Part shown: positions 18,184-26,223 of the stretch, one piece after another
Layout: each line of letters opens with the position of its first letter
Numbering within the stretch: position 1 is the stretch's first letter
Assembly (NCBI RefSeq): GCF_002081825.1
Contig: NZ_MUKU01000040.1
Location: 1-48,543 of the forward strand
Reading direction: 5' to 3'
DNA length: 48,543 nt
DNA from: Chromobacterium haemolyticum
Lineage (GTDB): Bacteria > Pseudomonadota > Gammaproteobacteria > Burkholderiales > Chromobacteriaceae
The notes under the pieces: generated by a model
Databases searched by the model: none
Seen by the model: only the letters and a program-made list of their open reading frames with translations
What the model was told of the DNA's origin: nothing
Translations under genes and position numbers: made by a program

Positions 18184-19092
18184 TCAACTCAGCAGCCAGC
18201 CCAGCAACAAGCCGCCGAACAACAGCCATTTCAGCGCGTAATAGCCAAGGCGGCTCTGCGCCTTGATGCGCTTGCCGAACAGCCGCACCGCCTGCACATA
18301 GCGGAACAGACGATTGAGCGCGCCGGTACGGTCTCCGTCCTGGTTGGGGGAGCTGGCGGCGCCCAGCAGCAGGCGGCTGATCAGGCGGTTTCCCCAGGCC
18401 GCAAGCCGGAAGCGCATTGGGCGCTCGATATCGCAGAACAGGATGATGCGCTGCTCAGTGGTGGCGTTTTCCGCGTGGTGTAGATAGGTTTCGTCGAACA
18501 TCACCGCCTCGCCGTCGCGCCAGCTGTAGCGTTCGCCGTCCACCTCGATGTAGCAGGCCTCGTTTTGCGGCGTGGACAGGCCCAAATGGAAGCGCACTGA
18601 ACCGGCGAAGGGATCGCGGTGGCGAACCAGCCGGCTGCCCGGCGGCAAGCTGGCGAACATCGCCGCCTTCACCGAGGGAATGCTTTGCAGCAGCGCGGTC
18701 GTGTACGGGCACAGCTTGGCCGCGGACGGGTGAGGCTGGTCGTACCACTTGAGATAGAAGCGCTTCCAGCCGGTCTTGAAAAAGGAATTGAAGCCCAGGT
18801 CGTCGTAACGATCGGACGCCTTGATCGCGCCATCGTCGGACAAGGCCAGCGCCTCGGCGCGAATGCGTTGCCAGTTGTCGCTCAACGTCTGTAGTTCCGG
18901 AAAGCGCTGCAACGGCAAATAGGGGCGCGCGGGCAGGGTGGAGAACAGGTAGCAAAAGCAGTTGATGGGCGCCATGAAGGTGGAGTGGTCTGTCAATTGC
19001 CGCCAGAAGCCCAAGCGTTGACGGCCGCGATAATGGATGTAGACGGTACAAAACGCAAAAAGAAGAAGGATGGAAAGTTTGATATACGGCAT
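18184..19092 (-). CDS. lpxO: LpxO-like lipid A hydroxylase (Fe/2-oxoglutarate dioxygenase)
   Basis: A 302-residue aspartyl/asparaginyl beta-hydroxylase-fold protein with one hydrophobic helix at each end (about residues 5-20 and 285-302), as in Salmonella LpxO. The iron ligands appear as His158 and Asp160 (VRHRDPF) and a later His in ETYLHHAEN. LpxO 2-hydroxylates a secondary acyl chain of lipid A at the inner membrane. I chose the ATG at 19092 over a TTG 42 bases upstream because it gives the known length. It is convergent with nbaD and divergent from ddaH, so it is probably an independent unit. Confidence 0.8.
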   Translation of the reverse strand: MPYIKLSILLLFAFCTVYIHYRGRQRLGFWRQLTDHSTFMAPINCFCYLFSTLPARPYLPLQRFPELQTLSDNWQRIRAEALALSDDGAIKASDRYDDLGFNSFFKTGWKRFYLKWYDQPHPSAAKLCPYTTALLQSIPSVKAAMFASLPPGSRLVRHRDPFAGSVRFHLGLSTPQNEACYIEVDGERYSWRDGEAVMFDETYLHHAENATTEQRIILFCDIERPMRFRLAAWGNRLISRLLLGAASSPNQDGDRTGALNRLFRYVQAVRLFGKRIKAQSRLGYYALKWLLFGGLLLGWLLS

Positions 19093-19370
19093 TTTTGGGC
19101 TAGTCCTTGAAATAATATGCTTAATTTCAAACAAATTCCGGATTTAAACGACTGTCCATTGGTTTAGTTGAGTAGGATGTGGCTGGGCTTGGCGGCTGCC
19201 GCGCAAAGCGGCTGCCCTCCGCTCCAAAACAGCCGAAACCGGCTGTCGCCGTCGCCCTATACGACCGACGCGCGCCCAGGGCGCTGCCTAGAATGGTTCG
19301 AGCGAGAACGGCCCCGCGCCGTCCCCATCAACCATTCGGTTGCTGGGCCGCCTGATCAAGGAGCCTGCCC

Positions 19371-20132
19371 ATGCATTTCACCCATGCGATCACCCGCCTG
19401 CCTGCCGACACCGTGGCCGGCGGTTTGACTACCGCCAACATCGGCGCGCCGGACCCGGCGCTGACTCGCTCCCAATTTCGCGATTACGTGGACATTCTGC
19501 TGCGCCTGGGCTTGACCGTCAGCACCTTGCCGGCCCAGCCCGACTTCCCCGACGCCCATTTCGTTGAAGACACTGCGGTATTGATGCCGGAGCTGGCGGT
19601 GATCACCCAACCCGGCGCGCCGGCCCGCCGTGGCGAGGTGAGCAGCATTGCGCCCTTGGTGTCCCGCTTCCGCCACGCGGTGTGGATGGACGGCGACGCG
19701 CGCATGGACGGCGGCGATGTCTTGATGATAGACAAGCGTTTCTTCGTCGGCCTGACCAGCCGCACCAACGAGGCCGGGATCAGCCAGTTCGCCGCCGCGG
19801 TGGAAAAGTTCGGTTATGTCGTCACCGCGGTGGAAGTCAGCGCCGGCCTGCATCTGAAGTCCATCGTCAATTACGTGGGCCGCAACACGCTGATTCTGTC
19901 CGAGGACCGCGCCGACGATCCGGTATTCCGCGGTTATCAGCAGATCGTGCTGGCTAAGGAAGAGGAATACGCCGGCAACACCTTGTGGATCAACGATACC
20001 CTGATCACGCCAAGTGCTTACCCGGACACGCTGCGCAAGCTGAAGACGCTGGGCCTGCCCATCATCGAGACCGACACCAGCGAAATCCGCAAGATGGATG
20101 GGGGCTTGACCTGCATGTCCCTGCGTTTCTAA
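19371..20132 (+). CDS. Dimethylarginine dimethylaminohydrolase
   Basis: A 253-residue DDAH, almost the length of the Pseudomonas aeruginosa enzyme. It hydrolyses Nω-methylated arginines to citrulline and a methylamine. The pentein-fold residues are present: FVEDT at 64-68, MDGGD at 112-116, His161 in AGLHLKS, and catalytic Cys248 in GLTCMSLRF. The start has AAGGAG eight bases upstream. Its stop codon is the first base of an intergenic repeat element. Downstream are a basic-amino-acid importer, an Lrp regulator and a CtlX-like hydrolase, so it probably serves uptake and breakdown of methylarginine. Confidence 0.9.
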   Translation: MHFTHAITRLPADTVAGGLTTANIGAPDPALTRSQFRDYVDILLRLGLTVSTLPAQPDFPDAHFVEDTAVLMPELAVITQPGAPARRGEVSSIAPLVSRFRHAVWMDGDARMDGGDVLMIDKRFFVGLTSRTNEAGISQFAAAVEKFGYVVTAVEVSAGLHLKSIVNYVGRNTLILSEDRADDPVFRGYQQIVLAKEEEYAGNTLWINDTLITPSAYPDTLRKLKTLGLPIIETDTSEIRKMDGGLTCMSLRF

Positions 20133-20272
20133 GAACCTGTTTACGATCTGCTGCGCGTTGGCGATACGGCGTTGAAATCGGCTTCAAAATGCTCATGTAC
20201 CGTATGTACACTCCGCTTTTTCAGCCGCAACGCCTTGTCTCGCTCTAGCTCGCGAGATCGTAAACACGTTCT
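20132..20272. repeat. Interspersed element with terminal inverted repeats, copy 3
   Basis: A 141-bp copy with AGAACCTGTTTACGATCT at the left and the inverted AGATCGTAAACACGTTCT at the right. It is the closest relative of copy 1. The left end overlaps the TAA stop of the DDAH gene by one base. It lies between DDAH and the binding-protein gene of the same likely operon. Confidence 0.88.
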
Positions 20273-20376
20273 AAAAGCAGCGCTGTTTTATTCGCCACCG
20301 GCCGCAGAGCCGGGGAGATTCAGAACCTGCCGCCGACGCGCAGCCGGCCATGAACAGGCTTCATAAGGAGAAAAAG

Positions 20377-21135
20377 ATGAGAACCATCCATATCGCGCTT
20401 TTGCTGGCGCTAAGCGCAGGCCCTGTACTGGCCAAGGACATCAAGCAGATCCGCTGGGGCGTGGACGGCGGCTACCCGCCGTTCGACGTGCTGGCGCCCA
20501 ACGGAGAGATCACCGGTTTCGATCCGGACATCGCCAAAGCCGTCTGCGCCGAACTCAAGGCCCGCTGCGTCTTCGTCAAGCAGCCGTTCGACAGCATGAT
20601 AGCCGCACTCAACGCCAATAAATTCGACGCCGTCATTGCCTCGCTGAATGTGACGGCGGAGCGGCAAAAACAGGTGGACTTCAGCGACAAATACTACGCG
20701 TCCGCCTCTCAGCTGGTGGCGCGCAAAGGCAGCCCGTTGCGGCCCACGCCGCAGTCGCTGGCCGGCAAGACCGTGGGCGTGCAGTCCGGCTCGGTGCACG
20801 AGCAGTACGCCAAGGCCAACTGGGGCGGCGGCAAGGTGAAGATTGTTACCTACGCCAATCAGGACAACGTCTATCTGGACCTGGCCTCCGGCCGAATCGA
20901 CGCCGCCTTGCAGGACAATATCCAGGCCGAAACCAGCTTTCTACGCACCGAGCGCGGCAAGCAGTTCGCTTTCGCCGGCTCCAAACTGGGCGAATCCATC
21001 CCTGTGGCCATCGCGGTGCGCAAGAGCGATCCGGAACTGAAGGCGGCGATCAACCGCGCCATCGCCGCCATCCGCGCCAACGGGGTGTACGAAGGCGTGC
21101 GCAAGAAATACTTCGGCTTCGATATTTACCACTAA
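20377..21135 (+). CDS. Basic-amino-acid ABC transporter binding protein
   Basis: A 252-residue family 3 periplasmic binding protein. The start at 20377 follows AAGGAG. A signal peptide (MRTIHIALLLALSAGPVLA) is followed by the usual GYPPFDVLAPNGEITGFDPDIA motif and later GVQSGSVHE. The family includes HisJ, ArtJ and AotJ, which bind arginine, ornithine, lysine or histidine. Beside DDAH and CtlX, methylarginine or citrulline is a plausible ligand (inference). An intergenic element follows directly at its stop codon. Confidence 0.88.
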   Translation: MRTIHIALLLALSAGPVLAKDIKQIRWGVDGGYPPFDVLAPNGEITGFDPDIAKAVCAELKARCVFVKQPFDSMIAALNANKFDAVIASLNVTAERQKQVDFSDKYYASASQLVARKGSPLRPTPQSLAGKTVGVQSGSVHEQYAKANWGGGKVKIVTYANQDNVYLDLASGRIDAALQDNIQAETSFLRTERGKQFAFAGSKLGESIPVAIAVRKSDPELKAAINRAIAAIRANGVYEGVRKKYFGFDIYH

Positions 21136-21280
21136 GAACGTGTTCAAAGTCTGCGGCGCTTCGTGAGACTTGCTACGGGGATTACTGCTTCGAAATGCTC
21201 ATGTACCAAACGGACATCCCGCGTTGTTCGCAGTCTTCGCCTTGTCTCGCCTTTGCTCGCTAGGCTTTGCACAGCTTGCA
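21135..21280. repeat. Interspersed element, copy 4 (diverged)
   Basis: It starts at the last base of the binding-protein stop codon (AGAACGTGTTCAAAG). It keeps the block CGAAATGCTCATGTACC and the 3' block TCGCCTTGTCTCGCC, but the right end is eroded (CTTTGCACAGCTTGC), so the right boundary is approximate. It lies between the binding-protein and permease genes. Confidence 0.72.
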
Positions 21281-21334
21281 TACGTCCGTTTCCCCGGCCG
21301 GCGCCCGCCGGCCGTTTCACAAGGAGGACGACGC

Positions 21335-22009
21335 ATGGTGGCGTCCTATTTGCCCCTGTTGCTGACCGGGGCCTGGCTCAGCCTGCGCGTGGCGCTGGCC
21401 GCGCTGGGGTTGGCGCTGCTGTTCGGCCTCGCCAACGCCTGCGTCAAGCTGTTTGGTCCGCGCTGGCTGCGCGCGGCGTCCATCGCCTACACCACGGTGA
21501 TTCGCGGCATTCCGGAACTGGTGATGATGTTGCTGCTGTTCTACGGCGGCGAGAAGGTTTGCAATCTGTTGCTGGCGGCGTTGGGATTGCCTGCGGTGGA
21601 GTTCGACAAATTCCTGGCGGGAGTGCTGACCATAGGCTTCATTTTCGGCGCTTATTACACCGAAACTTTCCGCAGCGCCTTCCTGGCGGTACCGCGTGGC
21701 CAGTTGGAGGCCGGCGTCGCTTACGGCATGCGGCCGTGGCAGTTGTTCCGGCACATCCTGTTTCCGCAGATGCTGCGCCACGCCTTGCCCGGCATCAACA
21801 ACAACTGGCTGGCGTTGATGAAGTCGGCGGCGCTGGTGTCGTTGATCGGCCTGGAAGACATGGCCTGGCTCGCGGAGCAGGCCGGCCGCGCCACCCAGAT
21901 GCCTTTCCTGTTCTACTTCCTGGTCTGCCTGGTCTATTTGCTGTTCACCGCCGCTTCCGGCGGCGTGTTCCGCTGGCTGGGGCTGCGCTACAGCCGCGGC
22001 TTGCTCTGA
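21335..22009 (+). CDS. Amino-acid ABC transporter permease (HisQ/ArtQ type)
   Basis: A 224-residue inner-membrane permease, started at the ATG at 21335 with AAGGAGG seven bases upstream. It has about five transmembrane helices and the EAA-like loop near EAGVAYGMRPWQLFRHILFPQ that contacts the ATPase. The N-terminal TTVIRGIPELVMMLLLFYGG is typical of polar amino-acid permeases. It pairs with the next gene. No ATP-binding subunit is encoded nearby. Confidence 0.87.
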   Translation: MVASYLPLLLTGAWLSLRVALAALGLALLFGLANACVKLFGPRWLRAASIAYTTVIRGIPELVMMLLLFYGGEKVCNLLLAALGLPAVEFDKFLAGVLTIGFIFGAYYTETFRSAFLAVPRGQLEAGVAYGMRPWQLFRHILFPQMLRHALPGINNNWLALMKSAALVSLIGLEDMAWLAEQAGRATQMPFLFYFLVCLVYLLFTAASGGVFRWLGLRYSRGLL

Positions 22010-22019
22010 GAGGAAAACC

Positions 22020-22748
22020 ATGACGCTCGACGAAATCCTGGGCGCTTTGCCTGGCTATCTATGGGGAGACGGCGGCCAATGGAGCGGCCTGGCGGTCACC
22101 GCAAAGCTGTTTTTGATCTCCGGCGGCTTGGGCATGCTGTTGGCGGTGCTGCTGGCCTTGCTCAGGGTCTACGGCCCGGCGCCGTTGCGATGGGCGGTGG
22201 CCGCGTTCAGTTATTTCTTTCGCGGCACGCCCTTGTTCATGCAGCTGATGCTGATCTACTACGGCGTGTCGCAATTCAGTTGGGTGATAGACGGCTGGCA
22301 GGCGGAAGACCCGTTCTGGCTGCTGTTTCGCGATGCCACCTTCTGCGCCGTGCTCGCTTATGTGTTGAACACCGCGGCCTACGCCCAGGAGATTCTGGCC
22401 GGCGCGCTCGCCGCCTATCCGCGGGAGGAAATCATGGCGGCGGAGGCCTTCGGCATGTCGCGGGCGCGGGTCATACGCCGCATCGTGCTGCCCGGCGCGC
22501 TACGGCGCGCGATTCCGGTGCTCAGCAATGAAATGGTGTTTCTGCTGCACGCCACCGCCTTATCGTCCACGGTGACGTTGCTGGACGTCACCGGCGTGGC
22601 GCGCGCCTTGTACGCGGCCACTTACGCGCCGTTTTTCCCCTTCCTGATGGCGGCGGCGATCTACCTGGGCTGCACCTTCGCGCTGCTGGCGAGCTTCCGC
22701 CAGGCGGAGCGGCGCTGGCTGAAATTTCTGCAGCCGCGCTCAGCCTAG
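22020..22748 (+). CDS. Amino-acid ABC transporter permease (HisM/ArtM type)
   Basis: A 242-residue second permease subunit, 10 bases after the first. The motif YFFRGTPLFMQLMLIYYG and the coupling loop EIMAAEAFGMSRARVIRRIV identify the family. Its last nine bases overlap the convergent Lrp-type regulator gene. It would form a heterodimeric channel with the upstream permease for the binding protein at 20377. Confidence 0.87.
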   Translation: MTLDEILGALPGYLWGDGGQWSGLAVTAKLFLISGGLGMLLAVLLALLRVYGPAPLRWAVAAFSYFFRGTPLFMQLMLIYYGVSQFSWVIDGWQAEDPFWLLFRDATFCAVLAYVLNTAAYAQEILAGALAAYPREEIMAAEAFGMSRARVIRRIVLPGALRRAIPVLSNEMVFLLHATALSSTVTLLDVTGVARALYAATYAPFFPFLMAAAIYLGCTFALLASFRQAERRWLKFLQPRSA

Positions 22749-23213
22749 AGGGCCGGCGCTGCGCTTGATCTCCTGCAGTTCGGTGATGGTGATGATCTTG
22801 TCGATCTTGAAGGCGGAGCTGGCCAGCCATTGTTCGGCCAGCTCGCGGTATTGCTGGATGTCGCGGCAGCCGATGCGCACCTGAAAATCGAAGCTGCCCG
22901 CCACCAGCCAGGCATCCAGCACGGCCTCGCTGCGCTGCAGCTCCTTGATGAAGGCTTGTTGCGACAAGGCGTGATCGGCCAGCGCCACCTGGGCCGCCAC
23001 AATGACGGGGTAAACCGGCGCCGGCCATTGCACCACGGCGCGGTAGCCGCGGATTACGCCGGCTTTTTCCAGCCGGCGAACGCGCTCCAGGCAGGGGCGC
23101 GGTGTCAGGTTGACCTGCTCGGACAGCCGTTGAAAGGACATGCGGCCGTCTTCTTGCAGGGCGGCGAGGATTTTCAGGTCTATACGGTCCAGGCTGGGTT
23201 TCTTCTCATTCAT
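22740..23213 (-). CDS. Lrp/AsnC-family regulator
   Basis: A 157-residue regulator. The N-terminal helix-turn-helix (LDRIDLKILAALQEDGRMSF onwards) is followed by a RAM/effector domain (YPVIVAAQVALADHALSQ). The start at 23213 is chosen because it gives the canonical Lrp N-terminus; an upstream extension to 23315 looks non-family. It is divergent from the deacylase gene and convergent with the permease gene, and probably senses an amino acid of this island (arginine, citrulline or ornithine) and controls both sides. Confidence 0.87.
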   Translation of the reverse strand: MNEKKPSLDRIDLKILAALQEDGRMSFQRLSEQVNLTPRPCLERVRRLEKAGVIRGYRAVVQWPAPVYPVIVAAQVALADHALSQQAFIKELQRSEAVLDAWLVAGSFDFQVRIGCRDIQQYRELAEQWLASSAFKIDKIITITELQEIKRSAGPLG

Positions 23214-23333
23214 GGCGGGCTTCGGGATGGGGTGGGGCTGTCCGCTGATTTGAGCCTTGGCAAGCGGTGGTGTCAAGGCGGCGCGTCCAGCGTGGTTTTG
23301 ATATTTCAATGACATGGAAAGGGAGGGCGCTTT

Positions 23334-24449
23334 ATGGAAATCGTCAGCCGGGTTTTGCCGCAGGCCAGCATAGGCATGCGGCGCGAACTACTGAGTCTGC
23401 ACTACGGCCGGCGCGGCGACGGGCCCAAGGCTTATTTGCAGGCCAGCCTGCACGCCGACGAGCTGCCCGGCATGCTGGTGATTCACCATCTGCGCCGGCT
23501 GCTGGACCAGGCCGAAGCGGCCGGCCTGCTGCGCGGCGAAATCGTGCTGGTGCCGGCGGCCAATCCCATCGGCCTGGCCCAGGCCCTGTTGCTACAGCAG
23601 CCGGGGCGTTTCGAACTGCGCAGCGGCGAAAACTTCAATCGTCGTTTCACTGATTTCCACCCGCTGCTGCACGCCGGCCTGGAGGCCGGCCTTGGCGACG
23701 ACGCCGACGCCAATCTGCGAACGGTGCGCGCCCGGATGCGCGCCGCGCTGGACGCGCAAACGCCGGTCACGGAACTGGAGGCCTTGCGTCTGGAACTGAG
23801 CCGGCTGGCGCTGGACAGCGATCTGGTGCTGGACCTGCATTGCGACAGCCAGGCGCTGCTGCATTTATACGCCGACGCGCCGTTCTGGCCGGCGTTGGAG
23901 CCGCTGGCGCGCTATCTGGGCGTGGCCGCGGTGGTGCTGAATGAGGAGCCGGGCGGCACGACTTTTGAGGAGTCCTGCGGCCAGAGTTGGTGGCGGCTGG
24001 CCGGCGAACTGGGGCCGGCGCGTCCGCTGCCGCTAGGCTGCGTGGCGGCCACGGTGGAGCTGCGCGGGCAAGGCGACCTGGATCACGGTCAGGCGCGGCG
24101 GGACGCGGAGGCGCTGTACGCCTATTTGCAACTCCGGGGCCACATCGGCGGCGGCGCGCCCGCTTTGCCGCCGCCGGTACCCGAGCCGTGGACCTGGCGC
24201 GGCATGGCCAGCGTGAGCGCGCCCACGCCCGGCCTGGTGCTGCGTCATTGCGGGGTTGGGGCGGAGGTCAAGCGCGGCCAAGCGCTGCTGGAACTGATAG
24301 ACCCGCTGGAAAACCGCGTCACGACGGTGCTCAGCCCGGCGGCGGGCCTGCTCTACGTCAGCCACCCGCTGCGCTACGCCCAGGCCGGCATGGAATTGTG
24401 CCGCATTCTGGGTCGGGCAGACGCCAGCGCGCGCGTGTCGCTTGCTTGA
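23334..24449 (+). CDS. AstE/aspartoacylase-family deacylase
   Basis: A 371-residue zinc-dependent member of the succinylglutamate desuccinylase/aspartoacylase family. Zinc ligands are visible in SLHADELPG (His40, Glu43) and in VLDLHCD, with VPAANPIGL and GENFNRRF between them. The C-terminal 90 residues form a small beta domain (SVSAPTPGLVLRHCGVGAEV onwards) like a biotinyl-type barrel. Such enzymes remove an acyl group from an N-acyl amino acid. In this island it may free an N-alpha-acylated arginine derivative, but that substrate is a guess. It is divergent from the Lrp-type gene. Confidence 0.8.
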   Translation: MEIVSRVLPQASIGMRRELLSLHYGRRGDGPKAYLQASLHADELPGMLVIHHLRRLLDQAEAAGLLRGEIVLVPAANPIGLAQALLLQQPGRFELRSGENFNRRFTDFHPLLHAGLEAGLGDDADANLRTVRARMRAALDAQTPVTELEALRLELSRLALDSDLVLDLHCDSQALLHLYADAPFWPALEPLARYLGVAAVVLNEEPGGTTFEESCGQSWWRLAGELGPARPLPLGCVAATVELRGQGDLDHGQARRDAEALYAYLQLRGHIGGGAPALPPPVPEPWTWRGMASVSAPTPGLVLRHCGVGAEVKRGQALLELIDPLENRVTTVLSPAAGLLYVSHPLRYAQAGMELCRILGRADASARVSLA

Positions 24450-24552
24450 ACGTTAGCGTCATGTTTCCGGCATGGCCGGAACGCGTACTGTCAGTAGAAT
24501 GATTTGCCGCCCGCGGGCGGCCATGCAACCACCCACCCAAGAGTCGCCTACC

Positions 24553-25563
24553 ATGCAAGCCCAAGCTATCGCCGCCGCAGACGCGCCGCCGCAAGAAAAC
24601 CTAGAGCCGCTCTGGCTCCGCGCCAGACAAGGCCAACTGGCCCGCGCCGTCGTGATGGTGCGCCCTTACGACTTCGCCTTCAACGAACAAACCGGGGCAG
24701 ACAACGTGTTCCAGCACCGGCTGCAACTGCCGGCGGCTCAGGTCACCGCGCGGGCGCTGGCGGAATTCGACGCCATGGCGCAGCGGCTGCGCGATCACGG
24801 CGTCGAAGTGCTGGTGCTGGAGAAAAGCCCGGACGGCTATCCGACGCCGGACGCGGTGTTCCCCAACAACTGGTTCACCACCAGCGCCGACGGCAGTCTG
24901 CACGTCTATCCGATGCACACGCTGAACCGCCGTCGCGAGCGGCGAGTGGAAGAGTTATGCCAATTGCTGCTGAGCCATGGTTACGACGTGGAGCAAGTGG
25001 TGTGGGCCGGCCATCCGCTGGAAGAGGAGTTGATTCTGGAGGGCACCGGGGTGATGGTGTTCGATCATCCGCGCAAGCGCGTGTACGCGGCGCGCTCACA
25101 GCGCTGCCACCCGGGCGCGCTCTACCGTTACGCGCGCCGGCGCGGTCTGGAGGCGGTACACCTGTTCGACACCGTGGACAGCCGCGGCGTCCCCATCTAC
25201 CACAGCAATGTGATGATGAGCGTGGGCGAGGGCTTCGCGGTGATCTGTTCCGAAAGCCTGCATCGGCCGGAGCAGCGGCGGCAAGTGCTGAGCGCGCTGG
25301 GCGAGCATCACGAGGTGATAGACATCAGCCTGGCCCAGATGGAGCGCAGCTTCTGCGGCAATATCCTGCAACTGCGCGGCGCCGGCGGCCAGCCGCTGAT
25401 CGCGATGTCCGAGCAGGCCTGGAACGGCTTCACGCCGGCGCAGCAAAGAACGCTGGAGCGCCACGGGCAGCCGGTGGTCAATCCCATTCCCACCATAGAG
25501 GCGGTGGGCGGCGGCAGCTGCCGCTGCATGCTGGCCGAGTTGTTCCTGCCGCGCGTCCGCTAG
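24553..25563 (+). CDS. CtlX-like citrulline hydrolase / arginine-deiminase-related protein
   Basis: A 336-residue pentein-fold protein of the amidinotransferase/DDAH group. It has the CtlX-type N-terminus VVMVRPYDFAFNEQTGADN. Catalytic residues appear in EGTGVMVFDHP, in IYHSNVMMSVG, and as Cys in VGGGSCRCMLAE. CtlX proteins hydrolyse citrulline to ornithine, CO2 and ammonia. Coupled to the upstream DDAH, which makes citrulline, it would complete a route from methylarginine to ornithine. The start is uncertain, because an in-frame ATG at 24523 has no clearly better ribosome-binding site. Arginine deiminase or another guanidine-modifying activity remains possible. Confidence 0.78.
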   Translation: MQAQAIAAADAPPQENLEPLWLRARQGQLARAVVMVRPYDFAFNEQTGADNVFQHRLQLPAAQVTARALAEFDAMAQRLRDHGVEVLVLEKSPDGYPTPDAVFPNNWFTTSADGSLHVYPMHTLNRRRERRVEELCQLLLSHGYDVEQVVWAGHPLEEELILEGTGVMVFDHPRKRVYAARSQRCHPGALYRYARRRGLEAVHLFDTVDSRGVPIYHSNVMMSVGEGFAVICSESLHRPEQRRQVLSALGEHHEVIDISLAQMERSFCGNILQLRGAGGQPLIAMSEQAWNGFTPAQQRTLERHGQPVVNPIPTIEAVGGGSCRCMLAELFLPRVR

Positions 25564-25577
25564 CGGCGGCCCCGGCA

Positions 25578-25605
25578 ACGGCCAGCAAGGCTCTGCGCTG
25601 GCCGT
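25578..25605. terminator. Hairpin between convergent genes
   Basis: ACGGCCAGC pairs with GCTGGCCGT across a 10-base loop just after the CtlX-like stop codon and before the end of the convergent small gene. There is no T-tract on either strand, so it is at best a weak or factor-dependent terminator. Confidence 0.45.
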
Positions 25606-25619
25606 GCGGGAGCGAGGGC

Positions 25620-25919
25620 TTATACCAAACGGTCCAGGCAGCTCAAGCCATGGAGGAGGCGCTGCTGCACTGGCTCCAGCAGCGCCACCGCTTCATCGCT
25701 GCTGAACAGCAGCGGCTCATCGCGGCGTTGCAGCAGGGTCAGAATGGCTTGCAAGCCGATATGAGCGGCGCGCAGCTCTATCTGGCTTTGCAGCAGACAG
25801 GCGTCCATCTCCGCGCACTGCCGGCCCAGATGGGACAAGAGGGCCTGGTCGGCTTGGGCGTTGAGCAAATCCTGATTCAGTTGCTTCAATTCCTCTATCA
25901 CGGGTAAGTGGCGTTCCAT
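25620..25919 (-). CDS. DUF1484-like small helical protein
   Basis: A 99-residue, almost entirely helical protein with AAGGAG seven bases before the start. The regular Leu/Gln/Glu pattern suggests a four-helix or coiled-coil dimer. It resembles the DUF1484 proteins known from Ralstonia and Chromobacterium; that assignment is by eye. It follows another small helical gene by 31 bases on the same strand. No function can be read from it. Confidence 0.65.
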   Translation of the reverse strand: MERHLPVIEELKQLNQDLLNAQADQALLSHLGRQCAEMDACLLQSQIELRAAHIGLQAILTLLQRRDEPLLFSSDEAVALLEPVQQRLLHGLSCLDRLV

Positions 25920-25950
25920 CGCTATTCTCCTTCCACTTTGGCATGCGCCA

Positions 25951-26223
25951 TTACGTTGGGGACAGGCTCTGCTGTTCGCTTTGGGCCGTGGCGTTGATGT
26001 GCTTCAGCTGGGCGGCGTAGTTGTCCAGCACCTCGATGGACAGGCAGGCCAATAGATGCTGATGGGAGGAGGGCGTGGTTTGGGCTTGGATCGCGGTCAG
26101 AGTGGACCGTAATTGGGAGAAGCCGTTCAAGGCCAGCGCGCAAGCGTCAAGGGTTTGGGACAGCTGGCGCAGTTGGGCGGCTGGGGGTGGTTTGGCAAAA
26201 GTCGAGGGGGAAAAGGGAGTCAT
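25951..26223 (-). CDS. Small helical protein paired with the DUF1484-like gene
   Basis: A 90-residue protein started at the ATG at 26223 with GGAG upstream. After a Pro/Ser-rich N-terminus (about residues 1-15) it is helical and rich in Leu, Ala and Gln. Its central part (LTAIQAQTT, LLACLSIEVLDNYAAQL) has a rhythm similar to the next gene's product, so the two may be diverged duplicates. Function unknown. Two ACCGGT-containing repeats lie 68-96 bases upstream. Confidence 0.6.
   Translation of the reverse strand: MTPFSPSTFAKPPPAAQLRQLSQTLDACALALNGFSQLRSTLTAIQAQTTPSSHQHLLACLSIEVLDNYAAQLKHINATAQSEQQSLSPT

Noticed and set aside
23214-23315. N-terminal extension of the Lrp-type regulator to 23315
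   Set aside because: The extra 34 residues are Pro/Ala-rich and not family-like. The start at 23213 gives the canonical Lrp opening.
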